This document shows, piece after piece, positions 58,996 through 64,000 of a DNA stretch of 64,000 nt (within the stretch, counting starts at the first letter, position 1; every line of letters starts with the position of its first letter). The DNA is taken from positions 34,716,533-34,780,532 of the forward strand of contig NC_135170.1 in NCBI RefSeq assembly GCF_041146795.1, given 5' to 3'. The notes below the pieces were generated by a model. That model was not told where the DNA came from, made no database searches, and saw nothing but the letters and a program-made list of their open reading frames with translations. The DNA is from Maylandia zebra (taxonomy: Eukaryota; Chordata; Actinopteri; Cichliformes; Cichlidae). The position numbers were made by a program, and so were the translations under genes.

Positions 58996-59296
58996 AGTTT
59001 TCACTCAAGTCCAAAAATGACACTTCCGAGGCTTTAAGGGCAGCAGCCAATCACAGAGGAAGTCGCTTCGAACGACAAGACAATCAACCAATAGGAGTAA
59101 GATATTCTCTCTTTTCCCCACCCTAATCAGACTAACCTTCTAATCGAAGTGGAACTGATGGAAGTTAAGCGACCGACTCTGTATGGAATGCCCCTTAGGC
59201 CAAAACTAAACTGACTAAATACATCAATAAATAAACTGTATATTTTATAAATAGTTATGTATACAATTTAGCCTTTTCCTACATTAAAATGTCATA

Positions 59297-59398
<102 letters not shown>

Positions 59399-59399
59399 C

Positions 59400-60257
59400 G
59401 TATATATTTTCTAATTTTGTACTTCACAAGCGAGAAAAGGAAAACAGCCCCAGTGTGGAGAGATGTCGCCCTCTAGTGCTCTGTAATGGATATGGCATTT
59501 GGATCACAACCTTCCATCATTCAAGTTTTCGTGATGTCTTTCCAGACAACTCCTGGTTTTATTTGATTTAGTTGCAGTATTAGGGAAAACCTTTGGCTGT
59601 ACAGGCCTTTAAGAAAAGACAGAGGATAATCTATTTAAGGATCCTCAGAATGAGAGATCTACATTTTTCTCCATAGTATTTGAAGTCTTTACCTGGCTGT
59701 ACACTCAGAAAGATTCTGCCCAAACTCTTAACTTTTACATAATTTAATTACATGTAAATTTCCCGAGTAATTTTGTTAAATATTTGGCGTGTAAAATGTT
59801 ACATTTAATGGAATCTGGTCAAATTAAATGAATTGTGCTGCTGTGTTGGTGACGCAGTTGGACGGGATGTACGCCTGAGCAGATTAGCGCTTGACCTGCA
59901 GGATTTGTTGCTGGAGACGCACCTGATTCACGGGAAGTAGAAAGAATGATCTGGATTTAAATTTACCGTGACCAAAGCGAAGCCATGGCAGGTTTTATGC
60001 ATTGCATTTTTCGGGGAGTTTTTTGGGCATTTCTCATCTGAGATCTTATGATGTGCGATATTCCTGCTGCCAGCGGAAACGTGTAATCCCTCCCAGATTA
60101 CGGCGCACTGATGGATTGCGTCCTGTCGTCCAGTAGGCTGGCACTAGGGCCTAGCCAAACGAATCCAACCGGTATGCCTGCATCCTGACTGCTGAGGTGA
60201 AACCACTCAGGGCAGGTCATTCTGTAGGCACCTGCGTCCCCGTCGGTGCCAAAGACG
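59400..60257 (+). promoter_or_regulatory. MPV17L upstream region
   Basis: About 850 bp with no coding sequence. GC and CpG rise from about 59850 towards the ATG, with no TATA box near the start. The 5'UTR and promoter of MPV17L probably lie in 59850-60257. Confidence 0.35.
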
Positions 60258-61477
60258 ATGAGGAGAGCTGTACTCAAAGAAGCCGCCAAGCGATTCCCCT
60301 GGCTGGCTAATGTCACCTTGTACGGATGCTTATTCGCCGGCGGTGACCTAGTCCACCAGCTCATCGCTCAGAAGGAGCACATGGACTGGAAACACACTCG
60401 CAATGTCGCCATCGTGGCAATCAGCTTCCAGGGAAACTTTAACTACTTCTGGCTACGCGCCCTGGAGAGGCGCTTCCCTGGAAAGTCCGCCGGGATGGTT
60501 TTCCGCAAACTGCTGCTGGACCAAAGCTTCGCGTCGCCTTTGGCCACCAGTGTCTTCTACACCGGTAAGATGGGCAGCTTTCATTTTATCCACGTTAAGG
60601 GTTACAGAACTGAGAGTTTGCTTCGTGTTAAAGCAAAGCGCGTGAGTACACCCCCCCCCCCCCTTCAGTGCGCTTTTGTTTGAAGCCAGCAAATATTATC
60701 TTTAGTCGGAACATCAAATATGAGAGTTATTGATTATTTTTCCAACTATAAATGTCAACCAGCCATCGGAGCCAGAGCGCAGACGCAGAATGACGCTGAT
60801 AATGAGTGATAATTGGACAATCGGGACAAACCATTACTATAAAATCTAAAGAGTGTCAGTTTGTGAATGAAACTCTAACATCTTAAATGAGTGTGAAGGT
60901 GAAGTGGTTTCCGGTCAAGGTTGTCTCTCAGTCAAATACTAAAGTGTTCAAGGTGAGGTCTTGTTCCATAGTTTTTACATTTGTGCGTAAAGACGCACGT
61001 CCCAAGCCGTGCCTTAAACCTGCTCTCTGTTTCGCAGGGGTGAGCTTCTTGGAGGGAAAGGAGGACGTCTTTGAGGACTGGAGGGAAAAGTTCTTCAACA
61101 CCTGGAAGGTGAGAAGCGCTTCAGCAGCGGCGCGAAACGAAGGAAAGTCGCCTTTCTTTCACACACGGTAGCTTCTGCCGCTGCCAGCTCACAACCGGAT
61201 TAATGTAGATTACGCCACCGGCACTTCTGCTTTTGCGCAGTGGGCTCGGCGCCCGGAGGAGAGCACGCGGGGTAATTCAGCCAGAGGATAAAAATGTCAG
61301 TGGGTTTCAGGACGTTCAGGAGCTGACGTCCTGCCAAGTGTGACTCATAGTGTCATGTTGCTGTGATTACAGTAAAACAGCTTCGGGTTGCTTTATTTGT
61401 ACTTGCAGTCGTGAGTCATCCATCCTCACACGCAGACAACAGTTATGCATAATACAATATCTTGAAAAACAGTGACT

Positions 61478-61520
<43 letters not shown>

Positions 61521-62787
61521 AACAAAAGTGAGCACCATTAGAAATCAGTCCATCAGAGGGACAGCTCAGAGTTCGAGAGGCTGAGGTGGTCTGAGTATGT
61601 GCAGAGGTGGGAGGGAGGATCTACTGGACAAAGTATGATGGAGCTGCCAGGCAGGAGGAGAAGAGGAAGACCTCAGAGGAGGTTCATGGATGTAGTGAAG
61701 GAGGAGATGCAGAGGATCAGTGTGACAGAGGAGGATGCTGCTGCTGCACTTCCCCCTCTGTTAACTTGTAACCCACACCTAAACCTAACTTCTCTTTCAT
61801 GTAACGTTTTCTAACCCCAGTCTTTTAGCTTCAGTGCTGAGCTCTAACCATGTTTGGTGGCCATGCTTCACTGTTTTTCTGAGATTGGCGTGTCTCCCTT
61901 CTATCTCTGTCTTATTCAGATCTTTTCTGCTTTATCACCTTTGTGTAAATTATACTCTAAGGAGTATAATAATTTGCACACACTAATTGAAGTGCAGTTG
62001 TGCAGGCGTTGCTGCTGACTCTCCATTTCAAGCTGCGTTAAGTGAGTGGATTGAAACTGCGAGTGAGATATGTCCTCTTTTCTAACCTTAGAAGGATCCA
62101 CAGTGACCAATGTTTTAAATAGTAAAGCAACAGATGTTGCTGCGTGCAGTTTGGCAGCTCTGTGTGCGATGTTTTAATGAACGGAAGCATCCCAATCACA
62201 GCACCTTCGCCTCAGTTCTACACTCATCCCTGGCCTCTCCCTGGGATCCTCTCAGGTGTGCATGGAGATGGAAACTCTGATCGTGTCTTGTTTTCTCTTT
62301 CAGACTGGACTCATGTACTGGCCATTCATGCAGGTGAGCCTGTTTTCATTTTTATTTGTTTAAAGTCAGAAAAAATAAAAATCTCAGAGGAGTGGAACTA
62401 AAAATCAGAGATTTTGCTGCTGTGCTGTCTGATATTATTTACTGGTAAATGTTGTTGTTTTTTCACATGAAGTGTGTAGATTCAGAATCACAGTGTGCAC
62501 CCCACTGACAGGAAAACCTCTCAGAAGACCCTTTTCCATGATGGTCCTCTTCTCTGCTTCTACTTTTCTAGTTCCTCAACTTCGTCCTGATGCCGTTGTA
62601 CATGCGGACTGCCTTCATGGGCTGCTGCGCCTTCCTCTGGGCCACCTTCCTGTGCTTCTCTCGGCAGAACGGCGATGGCACGGCCGGAGTGGCTTTTGCG
62701 TTCATCATGGACCCACGTAAAACTCTGGAGGAGATGCGTGAGGCCCGGCTGGCCCGGAAGAAGCAAAAGACCCAACGGGAAAACTAA
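60258..62787 (+). CDS. mpv17l: MPV17-like protein (Mpv17/PMP22 family)
   Basis: Four coding exons: join(60258..60564, 61038..61108, 62304..62333, 62572..62787); 624 nt, 207 residues (mammalian forms about 195), GT-AG junctions, phases closed. The start MRRAVLKEAAKRFPW aligns with the family N-terminus (RA.RR.PW.TNV.LY); GTG and CCA codons upstream are not starts. Hydrophobic segments lie at about 17-37, 46-68, 84-108 and 128-165. Conserved landmarks: FQGNFNYFWLRALERRFPG, LLDQSFASPLATSVFY, GLMYWPFMQFLNF and CAFLWATFLCFSRQNGDGT, which distinguish MPV17L from MPV17, PXMP2 and MPV17L2. MPV17L is a multi-pass protein of peroxisomes or mitochondria implicated in reactive-oxygen metabolism. The C-terminus is lysine/arginine-rich (ARLARKKQKTQREN), longer and more basic than in mammals. 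Exon 3 is very short (30 nt). Confidence 0.95.
60650..60663. repeat. Poly(C) run in MPV17L intron 1
   Basis: Fourteen consecutive C shortly after the exon 1 donor. Confidence 0.85.
61481..61514. repeat. (CA)n microsatellite in MPV17L intron 2
   Basis: 34 bp of CA dinucleotides. Confidence 0.95.
61545..61750 (+). pseudogene. LINE reverse-transcriptase ORF 3' fragment in MPV17L intron 2
   Basis: The frame (61599-61745) reads MMELPGRRRRGRPQRRFMDV VKEEMQ, split here for length. It matches the conserved C-terminal motif (GRR.RGRP..R..D.V.EDM) seen at the end of many fish LINE ORF2 proteins and their host-gene-like copies; upstream is ...LRWSEYVQRW-like text. It is a 5'-truncated copy of about 200 bp. 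Confidence 0.7.
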
Positions 62788-63670
62788 AGCGAGGAGGAAG
62801 GAATGGAAGAGGAAGCCGCTTCAGTCATTCAGGTTGTTGAGCTGTGGAGGAAAGACCGAGAGTTCGTTACCTCCACTTAAACCAGCACGATGAGAGCTGA
62901 GGAGCGAATGAAAGCAAAATCACTGAATACTCTCACTGTCTGTCACAAGGTTTGACTGATGTAGATTTTGAAGGCGAGTTTTTAAATTAAGGGCATTGAT
63001 TGACAGGCAGGAGTCTGTCAAGGAAGTTTATGAGTCCAGCGTGTTTTATTGATTCTTTTTATGGCGATGAACGTTTTTAGGATTTATGAAAATATGATGT
63101 TGTTTGCGTACCAATTTAAAGGCTCTCACAGCTACAGGAGAATCTTCTAAAGCTACACATTAATGCAGTACTCCAGCTGGTACCCAGAACTCTTTAGTCA
63201 GTTTTGGTTAGATCAGTCTGGTAACATCCACAAGGGTCAGCCTCAGGGTTCAGTAAGCGTCCGTCCTTTTTCATGCATTTTTAATCTTTTTGGAGCAACC
63301 ATAGGTAAAAGTCCCGCAGCTCTGCTCACTTTTCTTCAAACCCTCTCCCTTATTTTGCATCTTTATATAAAGCAATGGTAAATCATACGATTTAGCTGTG
63401 CACAAGCGACAACATGAAGCTTGTCCTTCATTTCTCGTTGCAAAGGTTCATTCGGTGTGAAAACTTGTTATTATATTTACTTCGAGTACACTGTGAGTCA
63501 AGGTCAAGGTCATTAAACTGGTTCCTGCTCAGGCAAGCATGAAGGCTCATTTAAACTCATTAGATCAGGTTATTTAATGTGTAGCTGAGACTTTTTTTGG
63601 GTCAAATGAGGCTGCTGGTCGTCACCATTCAACCTCAGGGAGCTTAGAAACACACCAAGAAGCTGCTGAG
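62788..63670 (+). other. MPV17L 3'UTR and downstream spacer
   Basis: No further gene. I see no canonical AATAAA in the first 300 bp after the stop, so the 3' end is undetermined. Confidence 0.4.
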
Positions 63671-63677
63671 ATGCACT

Positions 63678-64000
63678 ATACTGCCAAAAGTATTTGCTCT
63701 TCTTCCTTCCTTTGACCATTCATCCACAAGCACCTTTGTGAGGTCAGACACTGATGTTGGATGAGAAGGCCTGCCTCACAGACTCGGCTCTAATTCACCC
63801 CAAATGTCTCTTATCAGGTTGAGGTCAGGACTCTGCAGGCCAGTCAAGTTCTTCCACACCAAACTGACTCATTCACGTCTTTATGGACCCTGCTTTGTGC
63901 ACTGGTGTGCAGTCATGTTGGAACAGGAAGGAGCCATCCCCAAACTGTTCCCACAACATTGGGAACATGAAAATGTCCAAAATGTCTTGGTATGCTGAAG
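63678..64000 (-). pseudogene. Tc1-like transposon, truncated by the window edge
   Basis: Begins actatactgccaaaagtattt, the same terminal repeat as the element at 19021. It then reads in reverse orientation through transposase sequence (aatgtctcttatcaggttga; gtgcactggtgtgcagtcat; aatgtcttggtatgctgaag). Many substitutions indicate an inactive copy. The rest lies beyond base 64000. Confidence 0.85.

Noticed and set aside
60246-60258. Longer MPV17L start
   Set aside because: The apparent start at 60246 is a GTG; the first ATG in frame is at 60258 and fits the family N-terminus.

Overview
This is vertebrate nuclear DNA, almost certainly from a teleost fish and probably a percomorph (a cichlid-like genome would fit). 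The reasons are intron-bearing vertebrate genes with GT-AG junctions, fish-type pentraxins, a SUZ12/CRLF3/MPV17L neighbourhood, and dense fish-type repeats (Tc1, hAT and piggyBac MITEs, Penelope-like, Rex3/L2-like, tRNA-derived SINE). No operons, CRISPR arrays or prokaryotic signals are present.

Layout. 1-2.6 kb is a repeat block: palindromic minisatellites inside a 1.7-kb direct repeat, ended by a dead hAT element. 3.1-10.8 kb carries two tandem three-exon pentraxin (CRP/SAP-like) genes on the + strand, separated by repeats that include a Penelope-like GIY-YIG remnant. A tRNA-Thr(CGT) gene lies at 11.7 kb on the minus strand. 12-21 kb is mostly repeats (a SINE with a target-site duplication, a foldback MITE, a dead Tc1 element) plus one small intact ORF at 16.4 kb for a probable 64-residue membrane protein that I cannot name. 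22.0-34.5 kb holds all 16 coding exons of SUZ12 (735 residues), the Polycomb PRC2 subunit. 41.5-49.0 kb holds all eight coding exons of CRLF3 (445 residues) on the minus strand, tail-to-tail with SUZ12. 50-56.3 kb is a transposon graveyard that includes a piggyBac-type element inside a hAT element, both with intact target-site duplications. A diverged tandem duplication of about 360 bp lies at 57.9-58.6 kb, beside a candidate untranslated first exon of CRLF3. 60.3-62.8 kb holds the four coding exons of MPV17L (207 residues). The window ends inside another Tc1-like element.

The genes do not form one pathway: the pentraxins are secreted innate-immune lectins, SUZ12 is chromatin machinery, CRLF3 is a cytokine-receptor-like intracellular protein and MPV17L is an organelle membrane protein. 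Exon coordinates were derived by hand from reading-frame continuity, splice sites and remembered family sequence, and all coding phases close. I found no clearly new biological system. The best leads are the mosaic (gene-conversion-like) divergence of the pentraxins, the tandem duplication near the CRLF3 5' end, the nested transposons and the unnamed small ORF.
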